Shown in pieces: positions 44,927-55,124 of a stretch of 64,000 nucleotides of DNA. Numbering within the stretch: position 1 is the first letter of the stretch; the number at the start of each line of letters is the position of its first letter. The notes beneath the pieces are model-generated. The model was not told the DNA's origin. It made no database searches and was given only the letters and a program-made list of their open reading frames with translations. The DNA is taken from assembly GCA_015179125.1 (NCBI GenBank), contig WHVA01000043.1, forward strand, positions 124,001-188,000, written 5' to 3'. This DNA is from Gautieria morchelliformis. Lineage: Eukaryota; Basidiomycota; Agaricomycetes; Gomphales; Gomphaceae. A program made the position numbers and the translations under genes.

Positions 44927-45640
44927 TTGCCTCCGAAGTTGGGACTCGTGCGTAGGGTCGGCGCAGCACATAAGCTGAAGCCTAGTCCCTCTCCGACTTC
45001 CCCATCCAAACCTCACCCTGTAACCTCGGACCTTACCTCGGGTTTCGCCCCCGACCTCTGTCAACCTTACGACGGATCGTATCATAACAGTATTTTCAGA
45101 CTGCTTACACCCTACGTATCCCTTTTCTTCACTATGTCCATGATAACTCGTTCCCGCACCCTTCGGGGTATATCAGAACAACGACGTTTCTCGGAAGCCC
45201 CCGACGATTCACCACCATCCCCGGGGATACCCCTCGCAGACCCCGCCGAGCCTAGTAACAAAGGCAAAGGTAGGGCTAACCCCGGTGACCCTTCATGTGA
45301 TCCAGGTGATGGCTCTGGAGGTTCTGACAATGATCGGGACCTCCCCAACCTGCCACCCAAGGACCTCGGTGACCTCGAGGACAACGAGCTTATGCGTCGA
45401 GTGTTCATCAAGCTCGCGAAACCTCGCGAGTCTGAAGCACGAGCCAAGGTCAAGGAACCAGATAGTTATGATGGTACTGACCAGGCCAAGCTTCACACCT
45501 TCTTCCTTCAATGCATACTCAACTTCCGAGATCGTCCCACAGCGTTCAAGACTGGGGCCTCAAAGGTGCAGTATGCTATCTCTTACCTGTCCGGATCAGC
45601 TCTACAGTATTTCGAGCCGGCGGTCCTCGGCGAAGTCCAA
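44927..45640 (+). pseudogene. Ty3 gag, left arm, truncated
   Basis: The gag start probably lies at the inner ATG of MSMITRSRTLRGISEQRR, within a frame open from 44927 (MPPKLGLVRRVG) that may be LTR read-through. It continues through an acidic, Pro/Gly-rich section to PDSYDGTDQAKLHTFFLQC, RDRPTAFKTGASKVQYAIS and ALQYFEPAVLGE, the gag domain signature. At about 45640 it runs into the right arm in antisense, so the last 38 codons of the frame are not gag. Confidence 0.75.
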
Positions 45641-46216
45641 CCAGGTGCGAAGCTTGGCCTGGTCAGTACCGTCATAACTATCTCGTACCTTGACCTTGGC
45701 TCGTGCTTCCAACTCGCGAGGTTTTGCGAGCTTGATGAACACTCGATGCATTAGCTCGTTGTCCTCAAGGTCACCGAGGTCCTCAGGTGGCAGGTTGGGG
45801 AGGTCCCGATCGTTGTCAGAACCTCCAGAGCCATCACCTGGATCACCTGAAGGGTCACCGGGGTCAGCCCTACCTTTGCCTTTGTTACTAGGCTCGGCGG
45901 GGTCTGCGAGGGGTATCCCCGGGGACGGTGGTGAATCGTCAAGGGCTTCCGATAAACGTCGTTGTTCTGAGATACCCCGAAGGGTGTGGGAACGAGTTAT
46001 CATGGACATAGTGAAGAAAAGGGATACGTAGGGTGTAAGCAGTCTGAAAATACTGTTACGATACGATCCTTCGCAAGGTTGACCGAGCTCGGGGGTGAAA
46101 CCCGAGGTAAGGTCCGAGGTTACAGAGCGAGGTTCTGGTAGGGAAGTCAGAGAGGGAGTAGGCTTCAGCTTATGTGCTGCACCGACCCTACGCAGGAGTC
46201 CCAACTTCGGAGGCAA
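45641..46216 (-). pseudogene. Ty3 gag, right arm, truncated
   Basis: The same protein as the left arm (MSMITRSHTLRGISEQRR and onward), cut off at SYDGTDQAKLRT. It then reads into the left arm in antisense. It is shorter than the left copy by about 45 codons. The two copies differ at scattered positions, so the duplication is not very recent or was formed from two different copies. Confidence 0.75.
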
Positions 46217-46594
46217 ACGAATAAGAGGCGAGGTTTGGCTTAAGAGGTGAGGCTTAGAAACTAACTAGGGATCGAAGTTATACGATAGTTGATTTTCAGA
46301 CTGAGGAGTAGGAATGCATACAGGGGGGTTTATATACGAGCGAGAGTATGAGTCAGGGGAGAGCATATTCAGGGGAAGGTCAGGGCGAGGTAATATACGA
46401 ATGATGCGTGATGGAATGGAATCAGTAACTAAGGGGATTCGGGCATGGGATCAAGGTCAGATATGAGCTCTAGCTCTAGCTCGGGCTCGGGCGCAGGATT
46501 AGAATCACAAGTACTCGGGCACGAGTATCACAAGGCTCGGAAGAAAGTTTGTACTGGTAAGTAACCGGCCAAAGGCTGGGTTCTTACACTGAAC

Positions 46595-46735
46595 CAGATT
46601 CTTTCATTCCTTACCAAAATGATTATATGTGTGTCAGAACCCGAACCAGGTTCTTTCATTCCTTACCAAAATGAATACACACATGCAGACATGATCCAAA
46701 CCAGGGTCTTTCATTCCTTACAAACTGACAACAAG
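46595..46735 (+). repeat. Three imperfect repeats of about 50 bp
   Basis: ACCAGRTTCTTTCATTCC with TTACCAAAATGA recurs at about 46595, 46645 and 46697. It may be part of the flank of the broken Ty3 gag. Confidence 0.6.
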
Positions 46736-46985
46736 CATGCAGACACGTGTTGTGCACATACAGACAACAAGTATTTCTATGAAGTGATAAGTACTTTCTC
46801 TGTCCCTGTGCGTGATGGGCTAGCCAGAGGTCTATTGCGGAGGGATGCTCCAGGCATACGGGCGAACATACATGTGGACATGCACGAGCGGGTTGCAATG
46901 TCACGTGCCTCATCCCCAAACCGTGCGAATCAGCAGTGGTCACGTGACACACTCGTGACACGCTTTTTGTTGCTTCTAACTCGAG

Positions 46986-47823
46986 GGGAATTGAGGCGTG
47001 AACAACCAGCTTGGTCAGCAGCTGATCAATCCAGACTATCGGAACGACCGGCAGTTTGGTCCAAATACCAAACCTCGCTTACCGTCGTTTCCCTTTTGGA
47101 GCAACTGTTCCACCTACATCATCGGAGGGTGGAAAGTCTTAAATCCCCACCCCGACGCGACGCTTCGGACTCCGACGCACACGCTCGCGTAAGTTCTCCA
47201 CATCACAATGAAGTTTATTTATAAAGAAAAACATAATATAATGGCAATAAAATGCCTCAGAAACATTCTGAAAGATAAACATGTTACATTTATTGTAACT
47301 ATAAGCGTCTCATGTATGAATATATAATGTTTAAAGGGTACATTTTGAGGTGAAGTCGGCTTAGTGCAGTGGTTGAATCGATAAGTGTGTGTCAGGCTGG
47401 GTGTGGGTTCGAGCTGTGATCAGCGCAAATGTTCCCTTGGCACTTGTACTTATTTTTGTAAATGGTTCACTGGCCCTATTGGCTTTTTCTCTACTTTCTT
47501 TCTATACCTCAATGTGGCCTTTTAATTGTTGGTACATGAAATTCACGGTACACATCTACTATTTTGGATGCATGAACGAGGCTTTAGCGTGCCGACCTGA
47601 ACCGACCCGGTTCGGGGGACCCCCGAGCGTAGCGAGGGAGGGGAGGTGAGGTGAATGGTCGGTCCTCTTCGTGCGCCCGGGAGAAACAGTAAAATTTACG
47701 CTCAACAATTTTTTTAATCTCTTAATTGGTATTTTTCTAATTACTCATGACCAAACTGCCGGTCATTCCAATAGTCTGGATTGATCAGCCGCTGACCAAG
47801 CTGGTTGTTCACGCCTCAGCTCC
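46986..47823 (+). mobile_element. 838-bp TIR element with 8-bp TSD and pol III-like boxes
   Basis: AACTCGAG flanks both sides (46978-46985 and 47824-47831). The ends are GGGAATTGAGGCGTGAAC and, as complement, GGAGCTGAGGCGTGAAC, and the arms match over about 85 bp. An 8-bp duplication would suit a hAT-type MITE. No coding capacity is seen. Within it, at 47362-47414, lie sequences fitting tRNA-gene boxes A and B. Confidence 0.65.
47350..47425 (+). ncRNA. tRNA-like (SINE-type) pol III promoter boxes
   Basis: TAGTGCAGTGG at 47362-47372 fits box A (TRGYNNARNNG). GGTTCGAGC at 47406-47414 fits box B (GGTTCGANNC). They start 44 bp apart, as in tRNAs and tRNA-derived SINEs. A full cloverleaf with a matching acceptor stem is not evident, so a working tRNA is unlikely. 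Confidence 0.4.
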
Positions 47824-47912
47824 AACTCGAGGAGCCTTACATAGTGCTGACGACTTTCTTGAGGTACGTTTCCCGGGGGTGCCAAACCATGTGTGGATTC
47901 GCGCGCTGACCT

Positions 47913-48593
47913 ATGTATGTATACATGGGCACTATGCACTATGCACTATGCACTATGCACTATGCACTATGTCCGGCAGACGATCATCCCGGGGATACGC
48001 GGGAGACACATCTGCTGTTCTCGAGCGTGATCCCGCTAGACGTGGACCCGCCCTCGTACGTGCCTGCCGCTGCGCTGCCCGCTGACCCTGACACTGCCCT
48101 TTGCGCAACGCCTGCTGCTAGGAGCAAGATACGGTGGATGGCGGAGGTGTCGTCGTCGCTGCAAAGGTACGCAACGTCACACACACCCCGCACAAACGCA
48201 TGCTCACCGCACGTGCACGGACAACGCGGGACGATCAAGGCGGCAGGGGTGAATACATGTGAGGTGGCTGGGTGGTTCCTGGAGTCGCCCGCAGACTGGC
48301 GGCGGCAGGATGAGGGGGCGGCCTTGATCGACGGGGAGGGGTGGGGGCGGAGAGGGGGACGGGGACAGCGGGTGGAGGATGGACGGGAGTATGGCAAGGT
48401 GCGTGGGTGCAGCGTGCATGTGTGGCGCCTGACTGATGGGCGTGTAGTGCGGCGGGGGTTGGTGCGGAAGCGTGCACGGAGCTCAACCGGGTCGGAGGGG
48501 GAGACGCGGCAGGATGAGGGGTCGTCGCTACCGAAGCGGAAGCGGCTGTCGGCGGGCCGACAGGGGCCGGTCGTCGGTGCATGTGCACCGTGA
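47913..48593 (+). CDS. Hypothetical 226-aa ORF inside the TIR segment
   Basis: A frame from ATG 47913 through the GCACTAT microsatellite to TGA 48591-48593. After about residue 60 it has protein-like composition (AEVSSSLQRYATSHTP, GWFLESPADWRRQDEG, SSLPKRKRLSAGRQG). The end is Arg/Gly-rich. The part from about 48325 to 48593 is repeated, broken by stops, at 48888-49180. I do not recognise a family. It may be the relic of a gene of the large TIR element or only a GC-rich open frame. Confidence 0.3.
   Translation: MYVYMGTMHYALCTMHYALCPADDHPGDTRETHLLFSSVIPLDVDPPSYVPAAALPADPDTALCATPAARSKIRWMAEVSSSLQRYATSHTPRTNACSPHVHGQRGTIKAAGVNTCEVAGWFLESPADWRRQDEGAALIDGEGWGRRGGRGQRVEDGREYGKVRGCSVHVWRLTDGRVVRRGLVRKRARSSTGSEGETRQDEGSSLPKRKRLSAGRQGPVVGACAP
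47929..47972 (+). repeat. Heptamer microsatellite GCACTAT, about 6 copies
   Basis: Six head-to-tail copies of GCACTAT. It lies inside an open frame that begins at 47913. Confidence 0.9.
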
Positions 48594-49857
48594 ACCGAGA
48601 GGCGACGGACGGCTCTTGTGCACCATAAGTGCACGCGGCGTACGGTGCATGCGCACTGTGAGCGGAGAGCCGACGGACGGTGTATTGGGACCGTCCTTCT
48701 AACGCGGCGGACGGTCCCTGTGCCCCGTGAGCGGAAATGTGACGGACGGTTTCTGTGCACCGTGAGCGGAGAGGCCACGGACGGTTCCGGTGCACCGTGA
48801 GGCGAGCGGCGACGTACGGTTCTTGTGCGCACCATACTGGCAGGCGACGGACGGATCAGGTGCACCGTGAGCGGAGAGGCCACGGACGGTGCTTGATCGA
48901 CGGGGAGGGGGTAGGGGCGGAGAGGGAACGGGGACAGCGGGTGGAGGACGGCCAGGAGCATGGCGAGGTGCGTGGGTGCAGCGTGCGTGTGTGCGGCGCG
49001 TGACTGACGGGCATGGCAGCAGGCGCGGGAGTGCGGTGCAGTGGGGGTTGGTGCGGAAGCGTGCGCGGAGCTCGAGCGGGTCGGAGGGGAAGGCACAGCG
49101 GGATGAGGTGTAGCCGCTGCCGAAGGGGAAGCGACGGTCGGCGGCGCGGATGGTGGTCGGGGCATGTGCACCGTGAGCCAAGAGGGGACGGACGTGGGTA
49201 CGGACGCTGCATGGGCACCGGAAGTGGTCGAGGCGGCGGATGGTGCACGTGCACCATACTGGCAGCCGGCGTACGGTGCACGGGGACCGTAGTGGCAGGC
49301 GGCGTACGGTGCACGGGCGCCATATGGCCAGGCGGCGTACGGTTCGTGTGCACCGTAGTTGCAGGCGGCTTACGGCGCACGGGCACCATACGTGCAGGCG
49401 CGTACGGTGAATGTGCACCGTAGATCGTCGAGGCGGCGGATAGTGCGTGTGTACCGTACGCGGCCACGTCCACTTACAGTGCGCATGAACCGTATGTACC
49501 TGGCCGCGGATGGTGCATGTGCACCGTAGGTCGTCGAGGCGGCGGATAGTGCGTGTGCACCGTACGTGGCCGCGTCCACTTACAGTGCGTATGAACCGTA
49601 TGGACGTGGCCACGGATGGGGCATGTGCACCGTATGTGGTCGAGGCCGCGGATGGTGCATGTTCACCATGGGCAGGGTGGCGGCGCACGGTTCCTGGGCA
49701 CCGTGAGCTGAGAGGGCGAAGAGACGGTTCAGGTGAGCCGTATGCAGGCGTAGGATAGATTACGCATGTGTTGGACTACAGGCTGTACATGTAATTTACA
49801 ATGGGTTGTACATGTTTTTTACAACCGGTTGTACATGTTTACAACAGCCGGCGTCTG
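48594..49857 (-). repeat. Right subterminal array, with a duplicated segment
   Basis: Palindromic units of the same kind as at 40952-41552, opposite in direction, from 48575 to about 48885 and again from 49160 to 49750. They are separated by a copy (48888-49180) of the coding-like segment 48325-48593. The block of segment plus array is thus duplicated in tandem with a period of about 560 bp. At the end lie the TGTACAACC-type repeats (49765-49845) and the terminal CAGACGCCGG complement. Confidence 0.8.
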
Positions 49858-50355
49858 ACTCCTATCCGGTGAGAGTGAGATAATAGGGAGACGGGACAAT
49901 TGTGGACTAAAGACAAAAGGTGGACATAGTCGCGTGCCTCGTGCCATAGACCTCGGACAAGGCTATGCTTTGTCCGCTCCAATTGAGACAGCCATTACAT
50001 GAGTGCCTATCCCACTTAGGCGTGGCACCTCGGGTGACACTCGTTGAAGGAATGCTTACGACAAAGTGCCCAATCAAACAATTGCGCGTCTAGGATCTGC
50101 TGTGCGCCTGTTTCTGTAAATGGAGATCAGTGAGAGATTGTGCGGTGCCACAACACAATTTGTGGTGTGGCACCGGCTCCTTTAGCGGCGCCTACGCAGC
50201 CTTAAGAGTTAGTGGTACACATTCAAGACACAATATTTGACTTATCGCTCCTTTCATACCGCCATGTCTTCCAGGGAAATACCAGAGCATCCTTTCGTAG
50301 GTAAGCCCTAACCCTCGCTTATGCCATACTTGCCATGTGTTGACAAACTGTCTCA
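49858..50355 (+). other. Upstream region of the Ca2+/H+ exchanger gene
   Basis: About 500 bp between the TIR segment and the first exon I can read. It probably holds the promoter and may hold a short first exon. I could not fix a TATA box or start codon. Confidence 0.4.
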
Positions 50356-53057
50356 GTGGATGGTGCACCTCTGCCAAGGAGCTCCTTTGAGACACCATCG
50401 CTGAGAGCCATGCGCGCCACGATGGACTTCGTGACGGAGCCTCGTGACAACAAAATTCCCACTGGTAGAGCGACATCTCCACGTAACTTCAGACTCGGAC
50501 GTACATTCACGACTTTATCGAGCCCACCAAAGCCGTTGGGCCAGACGCCGAGTAATATCCAGAGTTTAAAGGCAGCCATTATGGGTTCTTGTTAGTCTTC
50601 GTGGCCTTGTATCCCCTCCCGATTCTTGACAATTTGCACAGGGCTCAATCTTCTCCTTGTGTTCATTCCCGTCTCCGTGAGTAAAGCAAGTATAATAAAC
50701 GGAGTGTCCTGACGCCCTTTGCCGCCAAAGGGGGCAATGCACTTTACCAAACAGAACGACATCATTATCTTTGCTTGTGAATGTGACAACCGGCGCATCA
50801 AGCATCCCCGATTTTCATTTATTTATATCGCCAGTCTCTTTTTTGGCAATAATTCCTTTGGCAAAAGTAAGCCAAACACAATAAGTTTCACTTTGATTTA
50901 CGCTTCGCAGCTTCTAGGATTTGTTACCGAAGAGCTGTCCATGAGAGTCGGTGAAACAATTGGGGGGCTTCTAAATGCAACATTTGTGGGTCCATGCTTT
51001 CGTTTGGATCCAAACAGAAATTCATCGGGTCCTTCTTTCCAAGGGCAATGCGTAAGTCTGTGCCAGTCTACTGCCTTTGCCAATCTAATTTCTATTTTTA
51101 GCGTTGAGCTGATTGTGGCAGTATGTTTGGTTTTGGTTGAGGGCACCTCGTTTTCAGACACACTGACCCCTATGGCCAGGTTATCGCCCTGAAGCAGTGT
51201 AAACTCTCGATTGTGCAGTCATCCCGTGAGTGCTTAACGATTTGCACACATGTTTCCCGCTGAAATGATAGTCAGTCGTGGGATCTATCCTGTCAAACAT
51301 ATGTGGGTGACTTGTATTGGCTCAAGTGATTCTTGGTTTTCACAACACGATTATGTTTGTTTATCTAAGTTCTTGTTCTTGGCATGTGCTTCTTCGCAGG
51401 CGGAACTAAATTCTCAGAACAAGGGTTTCTGGCAAGTAAGTTCAAATTCAACACTTGCGCTATTCCAGCGTTTCACGGAGTGACATCGTCTTACGCCTGC
51501 GTAGGCGCTGCCAACGTAAACAGCTCCCTACTTACTATTAGTGTCATCACCGTGCTCATCCCTGCCGCTTTCGTTATGGCAATTAACACTGGAACACCGA
51601 ATGCAAACGGACAGCAGAACCTGACCAATGCCCAGGAGGGCGCTGCTGTTTTGAAGATGAGTCGAGGGGTCAGTATGTATGATCCCAGTAAATAACTGTC
51701 GCTTACGTATTTCCCAGGTTGCCGTAGTGTTGTTATTCAGTAAGTACCATATTTAATTCTCTGCAAATTTTTTTTAGATGATTATTTTGACTAGTTTATG
51801 GGTCATATCTCGTTTTCCAACTTTGGTACGTCCCCGCCTGCCCGTGAAACCTCGACACAGTTAACTTTACGTTAGGTCGCATGCCCACCTCTTTGACGAG
51901 GACGCGGAAGACACACGAATTCGTTCTAGCAAGTATCCTGAACGGAAGCGCAAGCCAGATGCCGCCAGTAGGGCAGATGATCCAGAGGCCGAACAGGAAG
52001 AACCGGAAGAAGTTGAGCAACCGCAGATGAGTATTCCTGCCACTGTCGGCCTTTTGGCAGCCGTCACAGCCGTGCGTCATCCCCACTTGAATCTAACTAA
52101 TTCGTACTGATTTTCATTTCAACAAACAAGCTTGTGGTCGTCACAGCCGAATGGTTGGTTGACAGCATCAGTGGTCTGACAGAGAAGACGGGTCTGAAGC
52201 AACAGTGGGTTGGTCTGATATTATTACCCATTGTCGGAAATGCGGCCGGTGTGTATTTGGAGTCCCCCCCCCCCCCTCCCCCCCCCCTGCCATCTATAGC
52301 TAAGTATTTGATTAATGGAACACCGCATGTGACTGCTGTAACTGTGTCTGTCAAGGTGCGCAGCATTATGCTTCTCTGATATCTGCCTTCCATTGACAGT
52401 GCTGACATTTTATTGGAAAACAGGATAAATTGACACTCAGCCTCAGCGTTGCGGTTGGATCAAGTATTGTGAGTTCTGTCGCACGATACATTAGTCAGAA
52501 GGCATGTTCGAGCGAATAATACTAGCAAATTGCGCTATTCGTCATCCCTTTCATTACGATCTTGGTATGTCCTTCAGTTCATTAACTACCCTGACTAATT
52601 TGATCTGGGGATATCCCAGGCCTGGATTATAGGGAAACCATTAACGCTTCTGTTTGACCCTTTCCAATCTGTGGTATGTGAACTACAGTTCGACTCCTCA
52701 TGCAGAGTGCTGACGAGTGATACAGGTTCTCTTCCTGGCCGGTATGTAACGGCCAAGTGTTGATTGGTTACCATAAAGTATTGAGCAAGTTTATCACGAC
52801 AGTGATAACTGTCAACTACTGCGTTCAAGATGCAAAGTCGAACTGGCTTGAGGTGAGTCTCGCTAGTTCGCACATCTTCTGCAGGAGCCTGATGTTATCA
52901 CACTCGCAGGGAATGATATTGATGTGTAAGCCCAATGTTAGATCAATGTCACCCGGCTCACTCGTTATATTAAAAAGGCTTATATGTCATCATCGCGGTC
53001 AGCTTTTGGTTCTATCCTGGTGAAGATATTTCGGGAACACTCCTGAGTTGTACATAG
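50356..53057 (+). CDS. Vacuolar Ca2+/H+ exchanger, CAX/VCX1 family (23 exons read)
   Basis: Membrane antiporter that loads Ca2+ into the vacuole using the proton gradient. Exon ends by canonical GT/AG: 50356-50590, 50642-50676, 50731-50776, 50835-50866, 50911-50985, 51044-51051, 51102-51120, 51180-51225, 51276-51302, 51370-51435, 51505-51669, 51719-51740, 51795-51825, 51876-52071, 52131-52248, about 52300-52355, 52424-52468, 52526-52564, 52620-52673, 52726-52741, 52803-52852, 52910-52925, 52978-53057. Joined, they read LLGFVTEELSMRVGETIGGL and NATFGNAVELIV (first alpha repeat), an acidic loop after FQLWSHAHLFDEDAEDT, then WVGLILLPIVGNAA and HVTAVTVSVK (second alpha repeat). It ends in LLSCT at TAG 53055-53057. 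One exon is only 8 bp. The conserved Glu of GNAAEH falls at the intron after 52248 and is not recovered. The start is uncertain: 50356 is GTG and the first in-frame ATG is near 50410, or an upstream exon exists. Confidence 0.85.
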
Positions 53058-53179
53058 CCATATTCACATGCTCAGCTTATATTTTTTTTGGATATGCTCA
53101 TGAGCCTTGGTATGTACAGTATATACCGTATATACCGCGTATACATCAGTGGTATGACGGGGTACACTGCACAGGGGGC
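53058..53179. other. 3' flank of exchanger gene
   Basis: AT-rich with a T8 tract and a GTATATACCGTATATACC palindromic stretch. No gene is seen; it probably includes the 3' UTR and terminator. Confidence 0.4.
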
Positions 53180-53509
53180 ATGGAAACGTTAGAATAAATG
53201 CAATAGAGATCTTCCTTTCATTCTATGGCTCAACAACTTGGTAAATGATTTTATTACTTGAAAACACTCGAGACGCATTGTAACTATACCTATGTAGCGG
53301 GATACTACATAGTGATCGGTCCATGTACATTATAGTGTACAAGTGTGCCACATACCTCAGTGAATAGGGAATTCACTGAGGTGCTAATACTTCGAGTCCG
53401 GTAGAGATATGGACTCGGTCGAACATGACTGAGTCTACTAAAATAGTCTGCTAGTTCTGTGAATCCAACGCACCCCTGCGTTCTACGCTTACCATACCTA
53501 TCTCCAACA
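53180..53509 (-). repeat. Copia 3' LTR (about 320 bp)
   Basis: On the minus strand it starts TGTTGGAGATAGG at 53509, directly after a purine tract (CTTAAGGGGG). The far end near 53180-53190 (TTCTAACG complement) is uncertain. It follows a copia RNase H on the same strand. Confidence 0.6.
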
Positions 53510-54634
53510 CCCCCTTAAGCTGAACATAGTCCAATCAGTGCATTCATATGCAAGACTGAGAGCCTTTGTGAATGTGTTGGCGGCCATGTTACCGGTTGGG
53601 ACATAGTCAACATGTATCAGTCCCTGCCAAATGGCATGGCGTATGGAATGGTAATGGATACCAATGTGTTTCATCCATGGGTGATACTCATCGTTTTTTG
53701 TAATGGAGATCGTGGAAATGTGGTAGATGTGGATCATCAATAGTTTTGCAAGCGGTCAGGCAATCTCAGCGAGGAACATGCGGATCCAAACAACCTCCTT
53801 TGCAGCATGAGTCGCTGCGATATATTTGGCTTCTGTCGTTAATAGCGCAACGATAGGTTGCTTCGAGCTCCAGGAGACCGCACCTCCATCAATGGTAAGA
53901 CATACCCGGAGATGGAGTGACGGTGCTCCTGCGAGGCCCAGTCTGCATCTGAGAATGCCTCGAGCCCTTCTTGCGATCCTCCAATGACAAGGCATGTATC
54001 TTTTGTACCTTCCAGGTAGTGAAAAACTTGTTTTACTGCCTCACAGTGCTGCCTCCTGGGGTTCTACATGAACTAGCCAGGAATGAGATGGCAAAAGAGA
54101 TGTCAGGGCATGTGCCTAGTGCCACGTACATGAGGCATCTGATGGCCTCCTCGTATGGCACGTTATGCATATTGTCTAACTGATGAGGGGTGGAGGGGGA
54201 CTGGGATGTGATAGCCTATGGTGGGGGTTGGGTGGTGTACATAGCAGATTTGCATCTTGTAAGTTAAAACACTCAAGAATTTTCTGAATATATGCATGTT
54301 GCGAGAGCAATATAATACACATCTCATGGCCCCGCTTCACTGGCATCCTTCGAGTTGCCAGCCATTGCAAGGTCATCGACGTCAACAGCAATGATGAGAA
54401 CCTCCTGGCTTGCGTACCTGTGGAACACTGCATGCTCTACCTCACAGTGAGTGAAGCCAAATCTGTGCATAATACTGCACAGCAGATTGTACCCTCAACT
54501 GTACAATTCACGGACTGAAACTGTCTGGCCAGGAGTGTGCTCTGACACGCCGTTCTCTCCTGGTGTGTCATGGACTATGAGGCTTCTGACCATCCCCTTT
54601 GACTTCAGGTCGTCTGTGAAATCATGGGAGAGAT
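53510..54634 (-). pseudogene. Copia pol fragment with internal deletion
   Basis: In minus-strand order: a piece of integrase (MVRSLIVHDTPGENGVSEH), then abruptly RT (HRYASQEVLIIAVDVDDLAM, with VDDL as active site), then RNase H (GAVSWSSKQPIVALLTTEAK, and MKHIGIHYHSIRHAI with YVPTGNMAANTFTKAL). Stops and frame changes occur throughout. The jump from integrase to RT removes several hundred codons. The upstream edge is the Ty3 A LTR at 54635. Confidence 0.8.
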
Positions 54635-55124
54635 TGTAAGGGCAACCCTGGCTAGTTGTGGAGACCACAATAACACACAACTGACAAGGGGAAATCCAAA
54701 GTATGTATAAATGAACAGAGTATACAAGAGAGGGGATTCTCACCTGACAAGGGGAAATCCAAAGAGAAAAGTCTAAGGACCCCCAATGTCAGCGAGCCCA
54801 TATTATACTACGCTGCACAGCCAGGGACAACACTTGGCACACGCCATCAACCCTGCATCTCCCTGACCACCCTGACCCTTGATTGACCCTTGATACCACC
54901 TATTACGCGAGTTGCTTGATTTCCGACACTGTTCCGCGAGTTGAAGTCGGAAATTGGAGTGGAACTGGCAAGGCGAACAGAACTGGTGGAAGTTCTCCCA
55001 GAAGTGGAATCATTTCCAAAAGCGGAGGCGGAGATGGAATCGGAACCGGAAGCGGAGTCGGAAATGGAGTCGGAACTGGGTGTGGTGTCGGAACTGGAAA
55101 TGGAAAACAGGGTGTCCCCTGACA
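54635..55124 (-). repeat. LTR of Ty3 family A (490 bp), 3' copy
   Basis: On the minus strand it runs from TGTCAGGGGACACC (55124) to GGTTGCCCTTACA (54635), near identical in layout to the copy at 4602-5095. The U3 array of GGAACCGGAAGC-type units (about 54985-55110) differs in length and order from the left copy. Confidence 0.85.

Larger units (their letters stand above)
44552..46588. mobile_element. Palindromic pair of Ty3 LTR-gag units
   Basis: The left half (plus strand) has an LTR beginning TGTAAGAACCCAGG, then gag from 44927; the right half is the same unit on the minus strand, its LTR starting at 46588. The halves meet near 45640. The LTR part is GAGCCCGAGC-rich and ends near the GGCGCAGCACA that lies inside both ORFs. 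Arms match closely over about 900 bp; about 140 bp at the centre belongs to the left gag only. The outer 5-bp flanks (GGAAG, CTGAA) do not match. Confidence 0.85.
40952..49857. mobile_element. 8.9-kb segment with 31-bp terminal inverted repeats
   Basis: The left end begins CAGACGCCGGCTGTTG and the right end is its complement, with 31 bp perfectly matched and partial matching for about 60 bp more. Inside each end lies an array of palindromic units. No clear target duplication is visible (only AC on both sides). No recognisable transposase is in the interior, which has been invaded by Ty3 LTR-gag copies and an 838-bp TIR element. The simplest reading is a large DNA transposon or a derivative, though a locus-scale inverted duplication is possible. 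Confidence 0.6.

Noticed and set aside
47350..47425. A functional tRNA gene
   Set aside because: The boxes fit, but I could not build a matching acceptor stem or a standard cloverleaf.
47984..49171. 395-codon minus ORF and similar long frames at 48699-49688
   Set aside because: They read the GC-rich palindromic array; composition follows the repeat units and no domain is visible.
50192..50579. Minus ORFs of 86-96 codons
   Set aside because: Antisense to the first exon of the exchanger gene.
54883..55122. Plus ORFs of 61-79 codons
   Set aside because: They read the U3 simple-repeat array of LTR A.
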